Of a stretch of 39,280 bases of DNA, positions 25,310 to 33,294 are shown piece after piece. Source of the DNA: Ruminococcaceae bacterium OttesenSCG-928-L11 (GTDB lineage: Bacteria > Bacillota > Clostridia > Oscillospirales > Ruminococcaceae); assembly GCA_030265885.1 (NCBI GenBank), contig JAJDGX010000010.1, positions 1 through 39,280 of the forward strand, in the 5' to 3' direction. The translations under genes and the position numbers were made by a program. Under the pieces are notes generated by a model that worked only from the letters and a program-made list of their open reading frames with translations, was not told where the DNA came from and did no database searches. The number at the start of each line of letters is the position of its first letter. Positions within the stretch are counted from its first letter, which is position 1.

Positions 25310-26824
25310 CTACTCCCGGCATATGCGGATCCAATACCACTCGCCGTCTTTTTTAGCGAAGAAGCTGGTGTCCGCCTTGCAGTCATTGGTGTCAGAAAAC
25401 TGCTCGTATTCCACAGGCAACACAATATTCCCGTCCCCATCGGCCAATCCATAATGCCATACCCCAACCTCTCGGCCGGTTGAGGCAAGGTAATAAGGCG
25501 CCGCAATCGGATATTCCCGAAAAATTCTGTAAGATGTTTGCTCCGTGCAGCGTTTTGCATCTTCATCATAAAACAGCAGGGTGTCCATAAATCTAAAGTT
25601 ATCCCAATCATAGGGGGTGCCTGCAATTTTTCCGGTGTTGGTCAAAAGATAATCATGGATATCCTGCGGAAAGACGGCAGTGCCACTTTCGTCATAGATG
25701 TTCCGTCGGTTTTGATAGCCGTACAGGTGATGCTTCGCCGCCAAAAGTCTTTTGCCAATCGGCTCAATGAAGGTGTATGCAGGCTCCAAAATCATATTGC
25801 CGTTTTCATCCTGATACATCATGCGTGTTTTCGCCCGATTGTTGCCGCCATCAACAGTGGTTATGATTGTTCCACGCAGTTCAGAGAGGATGGTGTCTCC
25901 ATACTCGCCGCAAAAACGGTGTGCAGGTGTGTCTGTCTTGCAATCCACCTCTAAAAAAACCGGTTTTTCGGATGCTGTAAAGCCCTTGATGCCTTGCACA
26001 ATCGCGTCTCCCAGCCGTCTTCCCCGGAAATCCACGATCGTCCACTGATCTTTTTCCAGAAACGAAAGCAGCTCCGCGTTTCGATCAGGGGGAGGCGTTG
26101 GGAAACACTCCACCTTTTCTTTCTCGCAGGGAATCACTCCCTCTCCGTAGATATCATAAGCGCCATAGACGTTCTCTTTTCGAACGATAAAGACCATCAC
26201 TCTTAGCGTTTCCTCAGTCGAACCGGCTGCTAGCAAAAGCTCTGGGTGCTCGATTTTCAGAATATGCGCCTCAAGCTCATCAAAAACAGGGGGCAAGATT
26301 TCTTTCCCGGTTAGATTGCAAACGCCCCAGCGGTCGTTCATGCAGTAAATCAGGCGATCCATATTCGGGTCTTTGTATCCGGTGTGGACAGTGATTTTTG
26401 TGCAGTCACAGGGCAGAATTTCATTTCCAGTGGCATCCAAAGCCCCATAATAGCGCGGCTCATAGTTTCGCAACACATCTATCGGCTGTTCCCCCAAATC
26501 CTCAGAGGATAGCTTCACTTCGCGTCGGCCCAATTCATCCCGCTTGCGCTTTGATTTCTTCCCTCTTCTTGGCCTGCTGATTTTAATGAAGCGATCAGTA
26601 TAGCAGTCGATTTCGTCATAGAGGCAAGGCAGTGCCACATCCATATTCAAATCCAGCAATCCCTGCAAACCCTGTTCGTTTTCGATCAGGATGCGGCCAA
26701 ACAGAATTTCTGGCGTTTGTGATTCCACGTATTTATTCCCCATTGCAATATGTCGCCGACTGATATATCGATGCGCCGGCATTTTAATGATCTCTATAGG
26801 CGGGTAATCCCGCATTGAATTCAT
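25310..26824 (-). CDS. WG-repeat protein
   Basis: A 504-residue protein. At least six degenerate WG-type repeats: QGLLDLNMDVALPCLYDEI, YGALDATGNEILPCD, WGVCNLTGKEILPPVFDEL, YGAYDIYGEGVIPCE, YDESGTAVFPQD and YGLADGDGNIVLPVEYEQF. These beta-strand repeats form a surface for binding; enzymatic activity is not expected. There is a basic Arg/Lys patch RPRRGKKSKRKRDELGRR near residue 80. No signal peptide. Start 26824 follows GGGGGGTGGAG. Confidence 0.75.
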   Translation of the reverse strand: MNSMRDYPPIEIIKMPAHRYISRRHIAMGNKYVESQTPEILFGRILIENEQGLQGLLDLNMDVALPCLYDEIDCYTDRFIKISRPRRGKKSKRKRDELGRREVKLSSEDLGEQPIDVLRNYEPRYYGALDATGNEILPCDCTKITVHTGYKDPNMDRLIYCMNDRWGVCNLTGKEILPPVFDELEAHILKIEHPELLLAAGSTEETLRVMVFIVRKENVYGAYDIYGEGVIPCEKEKVECFPTPPPDRNAELLSFLEKDQWTIVDFRGRRLGDAIVQGIKGFTASEKPVFLEVDCKTDTPAHRFCGEYGDTILSELRGTIITTVDGGNNRAKTRMMYQDENGNMILEPAYTFIEPIGKRLLAAKHHLYGYQNRRNIYDESGTAVFPQDIHDYLLTNTGKIAGTPYDWDNFRFMDTLLFYDEDAKRCTEQTSYRIFREYPIAAPYYLASTGREVGVWHYGLADGDGNIVLPVEYEQFSDTNDCKADTSFFAKKDGEWYWIRICRE

Positions 26825-26861
26825 TACTCCACCCCCCAATGTGCACTTCGATGTCACAGGT

Positions 26862-27494
26862 TCAGTTTATCTCTTTCACCAGAACTGAAACCTTCTGGTG
26901 TGCATCCCGGCATTCAAAAGTGTTCTGAATGATGAGAATCAAGATTTCCATGTACTGCCCGAACAACTCCTGCGAATAGGAATCATACTCTTTTGTATGA
27001 TAAAGTATGTGCAATTCAGTATCCGTTACAAGGAGTGGGGAGGTATGCGCGATCAGGTATTGAACATCCTTCCACTTTGGACAATCCTGTGGCCCGGAGC
27101 AACTGCCATGTGCATCGCAGTCGGTCAATCCGCAGTAATAGCTTTTTTCATTTTGGGTCTTACAATCATGCTTATTCTCAGCATTTTCTTTCGTATCAAT
27201 CATATGGTATTCCGGAGTTACATCAAGATAGCCTTCAGGCGTCCGCCGAAAGCCGTCTGTGCCGAAAATAGATAGCACCACATTGCAAAGCAGCGACCCG
27301 TGACTTGAAAGCATTGGAAGCCGTAATTGCGTTTCATCCACAAAGCATATTTGGAGTTTTTGGGGATGAACTGCGCCTGGATAGCTGTGGGCCACCATAT
27401 ACTGGAAGTCCTTCCATTTCAAACATTTTTCAATGCCGTTGCAATGCTCTTTTCTTACACAGTTTGTAGCTATACAGCTTTTATCCTTATCCAC
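26862..27494 (-). CDS. Protein with two copies of a cysteine-rich module
   Basis: A 210-residue protein. Residues about 7-37 (CIATNCVRKEHC...CLKWKDFQYMVAHSYPG) and about 121-150 (CGLTDCDAHGSC...CPKWKDVQYLIAHTSPL) are copies of one module with four cysteines each. The WKD(F/V)QY(M/L)(I/V)AH part is nearly identical, so this is an internal duplication. Each pair likely binds a metal. No family recognised. Confidence 0.68.
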   Translation of the reverse strand: MDKDKSCIATNCVRKEHCNGIEKCLKWKDFQYMVAHSYPGAVHPQKLQICFVDETQLRLPMLSSHGSLLCNVVLSIFGTDGFRRTPEGYLDVTPEYHMIDTKENAENKHDCKTQNEKSYYCGLTDCDAHGSCSGPQDCPKWKDVQYLIAHTSPLLVTDTELHILYHTKEYDSYSQELFGQYMEILILIIQNTFECRDAHQKVSVLVKEIN

Positions 27495-27533
27495 AGTAAT
27501 TATCCCCCTGTTCGCTCATTTGTTTATGGAGTA

Positions 27534-27857
27534 TCATCTTGCATTACTTGCAGAAGGGTGGAATGTCCCAATTCTATTCCGAATGGGAAAGGCAATGCAC
27601 AGAAAAATGAGAGCATATGCTGCCGCTTTTATACCAATGAATATCCTTTCCTGATATTGCTCTCGTACATACAGGCGAACGCAGCTATCGCACAAGAACA
27701 CGGGGACTTCTCCGTGATCCACCGTTTTGCTGGGCTTGGGATAATTTCTCCCATATGAATGTTCATATTGCATTTGGCTAAAGCGCAGCCTCATATGGCG
27801 GAATGCTTCAGCTTTTTTGCCGCAATGTTTGCACGAAAAAGGTTCTATCTGTGCCAT
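27534..27857 (-). CDS. Zinc-ribbon and transmembrane small protein
   Basis: A 107-residue protein: FSCKHCGKK and FLCDSCVRLY give two CxxC pairs of a zinc ribbon, followed by one TM helix IKAAAYALIFLCIAF. GGAGGTG precedes the ATG. It looks like a small membrane-anchored adapter; no family recognised. Confidence 0.68.
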   Translation of the reverse strand: MAQIEPFSCKHCGKKAEAFRHMRLRFSQMQYEHSYGRNYPKPSKTVDHGEVPVFLCDSCVRLYVREQYQERIFIGIKAAAYALIFLCIAFPIRNRIGTFHPSASNAR

Positions 27858-27913
27858 CCCAACACCTCCCTTGCCTGAAAACGAAGCTTATGCTAAGCCA
27901 AGCTCGCACTTCC

Positions 27914-28855
27914 TTAACGCTCGAATCTTTCTGCTGCTACCAGAACCCGCTTCCATTCCGGCTCCAAATCCGCCATGCACTTTTGTGGGATTTTATCGAT
28001 CAGCCTTGTCAAATACCGCGGATCGTTCATGAACAGCATGGTGCCAGGTGAAAGGATGTATTCCAATCGCTCAAGAAAGATACTCCGGAGCGCCCGATCT
28101 CCCGTGCATATGATGCGAAGAACCTCTTCATGCACACCGTTATACATAAAGTTGACGGCGAAGCCGTGAAAAGATTCATGGTCTTCGCGCAGATAAAACT
28201 TGTTTTGCGCCGCGATCTCCGCCACAGCACTGCGAATCGCGAATGGAACCGAGTCAAACTCGTCAAAGTCATCGACAAAGAGATATTCGTATCCACATCG
28301 CACCAACATGGATAGCGGCTCCATATCAAGTTGGGTAGCGGGAGAAGTTTTGTGCTGTTCCTTGTCCAGCATCATCAAAAGGAACACAACCACAAATGGA
28401 GCGCGCCGCCGGACATCTGTAAATATCTCCGGAAAACGGTCATTCCACAAGGCAGCCTTCCGCTCATTCTTGTAGCATTCGTTTAAGTATTGTCGAAGAA
28501 GTTCCACATGCCGCAGCCCTGTGGGACCGACAAATTCTTTGGGAGAAAATCGATCTGGCAGGCACTCATAAACGCGGATAACATACTCTTCCATTTTCAG
28601 AAATTCATCAAAATAGTTTTCCGCGAAAGTGTCGAGTCCGCGGAACAGAACCTCCTTGAGCATTTCGGATTCGTTGATATTGAGGCAGGAGGTTAGCCGC
28701 GAAAAATCAAGCGCGGCAAAATCATATTGTCGATAGTATTGATCCAACAGATACGCTTTGATCGCGTGCTCCATTTCCGGTTCGCAAATTTGGGCTGCGA
28801 CACTGCGGTAATCATCATCTTCAAAGAACCTGCGAACTAATTCCCGTTTATCCAT
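27914..28855 (-). CDS. Helical protein of unknown function
   Basis: A 313-residue soluble protein predicted mostly helical (FFEDDDYRSVAAQICEPEMEHAIKAYLL is one stretch). I see no known motif; Tyr and Asp are frequent (YEYLFVDDFDEFDSVPF). The start 28855 has GGAGGG 7 bases upstream; the longer in-frame reading up to 28915 lacks a site and reaches the next gene. It lies second after the internal promoter at 29.2 kb. Confidence 0.68.
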   Translation of the reverse strand: MDKRELVRRFFEDDDYRSVAAQICEPEMEHAIKAYLLDQYYRQYDFAALDFSRLTSCLNINESEMLKEVLFRGLDTFAENYFDEFLKMEEYVIRVYECLPDRFSPKEFVGPTGLRHVELLRQYLNECYKNERKAALWNDRFPEIFTDVRRRAPFVVVFLLMMLDKEQHKTSPATQLDMEPLSMLVRCGYEYLFVDDFDEFDSVPFAIRSAVAEIAAQNKFYLREDHESFHGFAVNFMYNGVHEEVLRIICTGDRALRSIFLERLEYILSPGTMLFMNDPRYLTRLIDKIPQKCMADLEPEWKRVLVAAERFER

Positions 28856-28914
28856 ATACGATCCCTCCAACACCGCTTGCAGGCAGTTGATCGCTGCACA
28901 AACAATTCTATTCA

Positions 28915-29196
28915 TTAATAAAGCGGGCAGTTGTCCGGCTTTTCCGCTAAAGTACGGGTTTCATATCCATAGTCATAATGGTTACTACCTTCCACTCTGC
29001 ATTTGCAAAGAAGCATGCCATTGGCGTTGCAGGAGATGTATTTATCGTAAATGTCAAGCCCTTCCAGATCATCATAATCTCTGTATTCCTCACGGATTGC
29101 AACATAGCAACAGTCGTCGCATTTGGAGGGGATATCTTTGATGGGGGCCATAACCTCTTCGCCGTTCACGTTACGATAAAAAACAGGTCTGCTCAT
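28915..29196 (-). CDS. Small cysteine-containing protein
   Basis: A 93-residue protein: PSKCDDCCYVA in the middle and LLCKCRVEG near the end could form a metal site. Acidic stretch EEYRDYDDLEGLDIYDKY. No family recognised. It is the first gene after the internal promoter with the CAGAGCGAAC repeats, so it leads the second transcript. Confidence 0.65.
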   Translation of the reverse strand: MSRPVFYRNVNGEEVMAPIKDIPSKCDDCCYVAIREEYRDYDDLEGLDIYDKYISCNANGMLLCKCRVEGSNHYDYGYETRTLAEKPDNCPLY

Positions 29197-29244
29197 GGTT
29201 TTACGCCGCCTTTCATTCTGTTTTTGTTCTCGCTATTGGTCGGA

Positions 29245-29300
29245 TTATATCACTCAGAGCGAACTAATCTCTTGAATTTATCATACGACAGAGCGAACAA
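29245..29300 (-). promoter_or_regulatory. Promoter with paired CAGAGCGAAC operators (internal copy)
   Basis: CAGAGCGAACTAA is at 29255-29267 and CAGAGCGAACAA at 29289-29300, start-to-start 34 bases. Read on the minus strand, GTTCGCTCTG is followed by AG and TGATATAAT, a textbook extended -10 (TGnTATAAT), heading into the gene at 29196. The repeats sit just upstream of the -10. Confidence 0.72.
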
Positions 29301-29339
29301 AAAAGCAAGGAACAAAACAAGATAATGATAACTTATCAA

Positions 29340-30005
29340 TTATTTGAAAATGCTTTTCTCAAGCGGGAAGGGAATGGCAACATCGTTCCCTCTCGTGTAT
29401 AGCTGGGCATATAGCGCCATCTTGTAGTAGTGCGCATCCGGCGTCCTTGCATCAGGCACAAAATCGTTTAGTGACGCCTTTACGCTGGCCAGCCCCGGCC
29501 GTGACGGATGATATTGCAATGTCTGTACCTGTTCAGTCCTTCGCCCAAACAACTCAAGGCAATCCGCAATGGAGATCAACACGATGGCCTCCACTTCCTT
29601 GTCGGGGAACTGTATCGATTCAAGTGGGCAGGGAAGCATCCCCATAAAGCTGTAAACAAATTCGTTGTTGATAAGGCCGTTCCTGTTTTCGATGTGAACA
29701 TGGACGCCCAACGGAACAAGGCTCTCAGCCGGCATGGAAATACCGATCTCTTCTTTCAGCTCCAAGCAGGTTTTCCAAGACTCGCCATCTGGAATGTGGC
29801 CGCTGGCAGTTGGACAAAGAAGATTCGGATAGGTTGGCTTATCTGCTGATCTGCGGGAAAATAAAAGATGTGCAACGCCATCCACTTCATGGATCAACCA
29901 AAAGTGGGTGCACTGGTGGAAAAAGCCATGGGTATGCGCGACATCCCTTTCTACTACGCCAATGGGGTGCATGTTCGCATCGAAGATCTGGATCATTTCG
30001 CCCAT
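29340..30005 (-). CDS. Nudix-fold protein with an altered catalytic box
   Basis: A 221-residue protein of the isopentenyl-diphosphate-isomerase-like Nudix group: IFDANMHPIGVVERD opening and the HTHGFFHQCTHFWLIHE segment. The Nudix box should read G-x5-E-x7-RE-U-x-EE-x-GU; here GHIPDGESWKTCLELKEEIG is two residues short before ELKEE and lacks the Arg. So it may be inactive or altered. Start at 30005 has GAGGT 7 bases before; ATG 30023 is possible. It lies just before the internal promoter. Confidence 0.82.
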   Translation of the reverse strand: MGEMIQIFDANMHPIGVVERDVAHTHGFFHQCTHFWLIHEVDGVAHLLFSRRSADKPTYPNLLCPTASGHIPDGESWKTCLELKEEIGISMPAESLVPLGVHVHIENRNGLINNEFVYSFMGMLPCPLESIQFPDKEVEAIVLISIADCLELFGRRTEQVQTLQYHPSRPGLASVKASLNDFVPDARTPDAHYYKMALYAQLYTRGNDVAIPFPLEKSIFK

Positions 30006-30067
30006 TTTAATAACCTCTTTCATGTTTAATGTGCCTGCGCTTCTTACAGGATGTAGATGGATAAAAG

Positions 30068-31108
30068 CTACCCGCCATAGTTCTCGATGATTTCCAGCAG
30101 CTTGCCATATACGGCTTCGTTTTCCGGCAGCCATAAGTCGGAAATGGTTTTACTCACCTGATCACTACAACTTTCAAAAAGACTGCGCAATTCCGTCTCT
30201 GAATACGGCTGAAACGTTAAGACGACGCCACGCTTTATGCCATACTTCTCGTCTATAAAGCTTTCTATAACAACAAAGGGCAGTTTCGAGGTTATATCGA
30301 TCTCTTTCATTGGCATGGCAAAGATATAGTTAACAATATCGCCGCCATGTTCGGTGTTTGTCGCAAAACCTATCGGCAAAAGTTTACCGTCTTTATATCG
30401 TTCTTCCGTTACGCGTTGTTCGATCCTGCTCTCAACAGCGTGACTTGCAAATAAACGGCACAGGTATTGCGGCACCGGCTTGCCGATCAAGTCCAGCGCA
30501 GAAGGGTCCGCAAAGCAGAACATGTGCGGGATTTCGCAGGTCAGCGTCGTGCAATCAGGGCTTCCCGTGGCGCGCTTGAGGGGCAATGTATCATAAACGA
30601 TAAACTTGCCGTGATCCTTCCCGGATGCGATAAACGGAACCACCGTGACCGCAAGCTTGCAAACATCCTGCTCATCGGTGTCGCCAATACGGGTAAACCC
30701 ACTGATGAGATAATCGTCTCCATCCCGCTTCACAGCATAGCGCGTCTTGTCCGCGTTCTTCGCCAAATAGTACCGCCGCTTACCGCACAGCAGGCAGGTC
30801 CCGTCCGGTTCCACATACTTTTTGCAGTCATGCCCGGGGCGCAGCTTGTTAGCCACCTCTTCCTTGCTCACAGAAATGCCGCCGTAATGGCTGTAATTCT
30901 TCCCGTCCATTTCATTATAAAGGTATGCAGCGCTGTCTGCGTAGCACGCAGCTGTTTTGCCACACCGTAAGCATGCTTCATTCACGCGACCTGATCCTGC
31001 ACCGTTGTCGTCGTCAACAACAAAGTGGTTGCTGGAACCACATATGGTGCACTGGCAAGATGCATCCAAATGTTCAAGGCAATCGTGTTTTTGCACGCTG
31101 TTTGCCAT
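30068..31108 (-). CDS. Multi zinc-ribbon protein
   Basis: A 346-residue protein with three cysteine modules in the first 110 residues: CQCTICGSSN, CLRCGKTAAC and DGTCLLCGKRRYY. The C-terminal part (about 140-346) is alpha/beta with no recognised catalytic box (for example VPFIASGKDHGKFIVYD). Because its neighbour is a Nudix protein, a divergent Nudix fold is possible but unproven. GGAGGG precedes the ATG. Family unknown. Confidence 0.7.
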   Translation of the reverse strand: MANSVQKHDCLEHLDASCQCTICGSSNHFVVDDDNGAGSGRVNEACLRCGKTAACYADSAAYLYNEMDGKNYSHYGGISVSKEEVANKLRPGHDCKKYVEPDGTCLLCGKRRYYLAKNADKTRYAVKRDGDDYLISGFTRIGDTDEQDVCKLAVTVVPFIASGKDHGKFIVYDTLPLKRATGSPDCTTLTCEIPHMFCFADPSALDLIGKPVPQYLCRLFASHAVESRIEQRVTEERYKDGKLLPIGFATNTEHGGDIVNYIFAMPMKEIDITSKLPFVVIESFIDEKYGIKRGVVLTFQPYSETELRSLFESCSDQVSKTISDLWLPENEAVYGKLLEIIENYGG

Positions 31109-31126
31109 CTTACAAAGCCCTCCTTT

Positions 31127-31426
31127 TTAGATGATAATTCCTTGCTTTTTGTAGAGTTCCCTCATCCTCAATTGTATTTTCGACCTTGTGTTCGGGTCTT
31201 GCGTCTGCGCCATGAGCATACGCAAATCCTCGGGATCGTCCATACGAGCGATTGCCGCGTGTTTTATTTGGATATCATTTGAACCCCATACGCAGCGCAG
31301 AAGGATACTTGAGGTAGTGATGCGCCTGATTGCATTTAGTCTCTCTTCAAATGGCGCATCCGAACATGCTATTATCTTAAGCTCTTCCTCTTGGGCCATG
31401 TGAATGGGCTGCTTTTCCTGTGACAT
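31127..31426 (-). CDS. Small HEAT-like protein
   Basis: A 99-residue helical protein: FEERLNAIRRITTSSILLRC, IQIKHAAIARMDDPEDLRML and NTRSKIQLRMREL look like three short HEAT-type helices, similar in style to the protein at 22112. GGAGG is 6 bases before ATG 31426. It overlaps the end of the upstream small membrane gene by 50 bases in another frame. Confidence 0.62.
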   Translation of the reverse strand: MSQEKQPIHMAQEEELKIIACSDAPFEERLNAIRRITTSSILLRCVWGSNDIQIKHAAIARMDDPEDLRMLMAQTQDPNTRSKIQLRMRELYKKQGIII

Positions 31427-31613
31427 ATGATGCCTCCTTTTCGACCCGCGCTTCATATTCCCTCTGCTTTTTGTTCGCCCCACAATACAGTGTTAAAATG
31501 GCATATGCAAAAACCAAAATGCTAACGATGACCCGCCTTACCTTCGCCCAGCGTGGGAGCTTCCTTGCTCGGCCGCCGCACGATGAAGGCTTTCTGTAAT
31601 GGAATTCGTGCAT
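31377..31613 (-). CDS. Small membrane protein heading the cluster
   Basis: A 78-residue protein: basic N-terminus (RARKLPRWAKVRR), one TM helix VIVSILVFAYAILTLYCG, then a charged tail. GGGGGT lies just before ATG 31613. First gene after the paired operators at 31.7 kb. No family recognised; its reality rests on position and start site. Confidence 0.52.
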   Translation of the reverse strand: MHEFHYRKPSSCGGRARKLPRWAKVRRVIVSILVFAYAILTLYCGANKKQREYEARVEKEASYVTGKAAHSHGPRGRA

Positions 31614-31685
31614 GCCATACCCCCTTTTCAAGACATTCACCGTTCTTTGCCCTCACATCTTGACCTTTGCGTTCATTCAGAGTAC

Positions 31686-31760
31686 AATATTATTATCAAA
31701 CAGAGCGAACTGTGTCTTTGGCATTATTCTAACACAGAGCGAACTAAATTACAATAGCAA
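31686..31760. promoter_or_regulatory. Divergent promoter region with paired CAGAGCGAAC operators
   Basis: CAGAGCGAACTG is at 31701-31712 and CAGAGCGAACTAA at 31735-31747, again exactly 34 bases start to start. On the minus strand GTTCGCTCTG is followed by TTTGATAATAAT (leftward promoter to the cluster); on the plus strand the second copy lies about 27 bases before the regulator's TTG, so it could also control the regulator. Confidence 0.7.
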
Positions 31761-31773
31761 AAGGTGAGGAAAT

Positions 31774-32934
31774 TTGAAAATTACCGATTTTGACAATCTG
31801 CAAATCCTAACGGATGGGTATCGTGAGGAAGAAAAAACAGATGACGACGGCACAAAAAAGCAAATCCACAGATGCATTTACTGTGAAAAAGAAATACCCT
31901 TAACGGATATGCCTGCGCACCTGGCGCAGCATAGTGACAGTGAAAAATTAGCGATCTATCTCCACGCGGACAGCATTATCACGTTTACGGCAAAGGAAAA
32001 GAAATATCTATCGCTAGCATTTTTAGGCGATGATGATAAAACCATCGCTGCGAAAATGGGCATACCCGAGGTTTCGGCGCGAAGGATGGGCGGTGAGTTT
32101 AGGAATCAAATCCGTCATTCGCGCAGAGTTCTTGCGATGACAAAGCTTCTTGGCAATAATTTGGACCGTCAGAAGCGCAGCGAATCCATACCAATACACA
32201 CCGAGATGCCTGTTCTTGACGAGGCAGGAATGGTGAAAGGCTTCTGCAAGACGAAAAGAGAGCTTCACGAAAGCAAGGCGCTTCACGGTACCACATTGAT
32301 CGTCGTTGTGAAAAAGCTTGAAACAGGACCCGCCATACTTGTGGTTGACAAGGGCAACCAGAAGATTTCATTCAACGAGGATGACCTATTCCTTACGGTA
32401 TACGATGTTCTTGGCGGCCATGTACGTGTATGTGACTGGGCTACCGAGCTCGACAGAAAGTTTGGTTACAACGAGCTCGATAAACAATATGATTATCACG
32501 AACTTATTGATAAGCCTTTTCCCAAAGAAAAAGCAATGTGGGCTTGTGCTCAACGCGAGCAGAAGGATGAACTTATTTCACCCAAACAAAGCAATGAGAG
32601 TCTATCATTTTGGTTTGAGGATCGCTATACCGGACAAAACGATGAAGGGGTCAACGATGAAATCACATGGGTGTTTCTCTGCCGGTATCAGAACGCCAAT
32701 CCGGCGGCATCGAAGCAGCTGAATATTTCGGGCGAGGTTCGCATTAAAGATGAATGGATCGACTCTATTGGCAGAACGACACCGCACACCTATGTCGGAC
32801 GGTTTTGGCGAATCCCCGACTTGCGGGAAGAACTAAAAAAACCCACCGTTAAAGCACTCGATGGATTAGAGCGTGTACTCAAAAAGCTTGATGATCCTGC
32901 CGCAATGAAGCATCTTATGGATTGGTTGGGGTAA
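31774..32934 (+). CDS. Zinc-finger-like, LuxR-type HTH and Nudix-fold regulator
   Basis: A 386-residue protein, the only plus-strand gene of the cluster. Segments: CIYCEKEIPLTDMPAHLAQH (C34, C37, H49, H53, a zinc-finger layout); residues 72-118 FTAKEKKYLSLAFLGDDDKTIAAKM, a LuxR-type HTH; from 140 IHTEMPVLDEAGMVKGF and DVLGGHVRV, the opening and GGHV element of an isopentenyl-diphosphate-isomerase-like Nudix fold, without the catalytic REUxEE. So it probably senses a ligand rather than hydrolysing it, as in NrtR-type regulators. TTG start with GGTGAGG. Control of the adjoining operons is inferred from the repeats. Confidence 0.72.
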   Translation: MKITDFDNLQILTDGYREEEKTDDDGTKKQIHRCIYCEKEIPLTDMPAHLAQHSDSEKLAIYLHADSIITFTAKEKKYLSLAFLGDDDKTIAAKMGIPEVSARRMGGEFRNQIRHSRRVLAMTKLLGNNLDRQKRSESIPIHTEMPVLDEAGMVKGFCKTKRELHESKALHGTTLIVVVKKLETGPAILVVDKGNQKISFNEDDLFLTVYDVLGGHVRVCDWATELDRKFGYNELDKQYDYHELIDKPFPKEKAMWACAQREQKDELISPKQSNESLSFWFEDRYTGQNDEGVNDEITWVFLCRYQNANPAASKQLNISGEVRIKDEWIDSIGRTTPHTYVGRFWRIPDLREELKKPTVKALDGLERVLKKLDDPAAMKHLMDWLG

Positions 32935-32950
32935 GTAGCGAAAGCACTGA

Positions 32951-33294
32951 TTGTACAAAAAGCAGGCACGGCGTTTTAATCAGCTAAACACCTTGCCAAC
33001 TTTATGTTACAACGCGCTCTTTGTGCGGGTGAACAACACTCAGACCACCCATTCAGGCAATGTGTACGACCGCGATTATGTGATCGACTACACGAGCTTT
33101 GAGTGCAATGACCTTATGGTGTTCTCGCCGGATTATTGCGATCAGCGCCATGGATATGGGGATGAAATTAGTCGCAAATAATTCTTGGCTACGTTTAGAA
33201 GTGGTAAATGCTATTGGCTGGTGCAAAATTATTTTGGAAGATGGGCAAAAGGAGTTATCCTTCTATTTAGGTGCGGATAGCCAAAATTCCTTGA
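32951..33294 (+). pseudogene. Frameshifted gene remnant ending at the IS element
   Basis: Reads YDRDYVIDYTSFECNDLMVFSPDYC in one frame to a stop at 33181, and then NSWLRLEVVNAIGWCKI and LSFYLGADSQNSLR in another frame (about 33180-33294). Both parts look protein-like, so one gene with a frameshift is plausible. Joining across the IS would place a TAG right after the insertion, meaning the IS landed at its last codons. Family not recognised. Confidence 0.4.
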
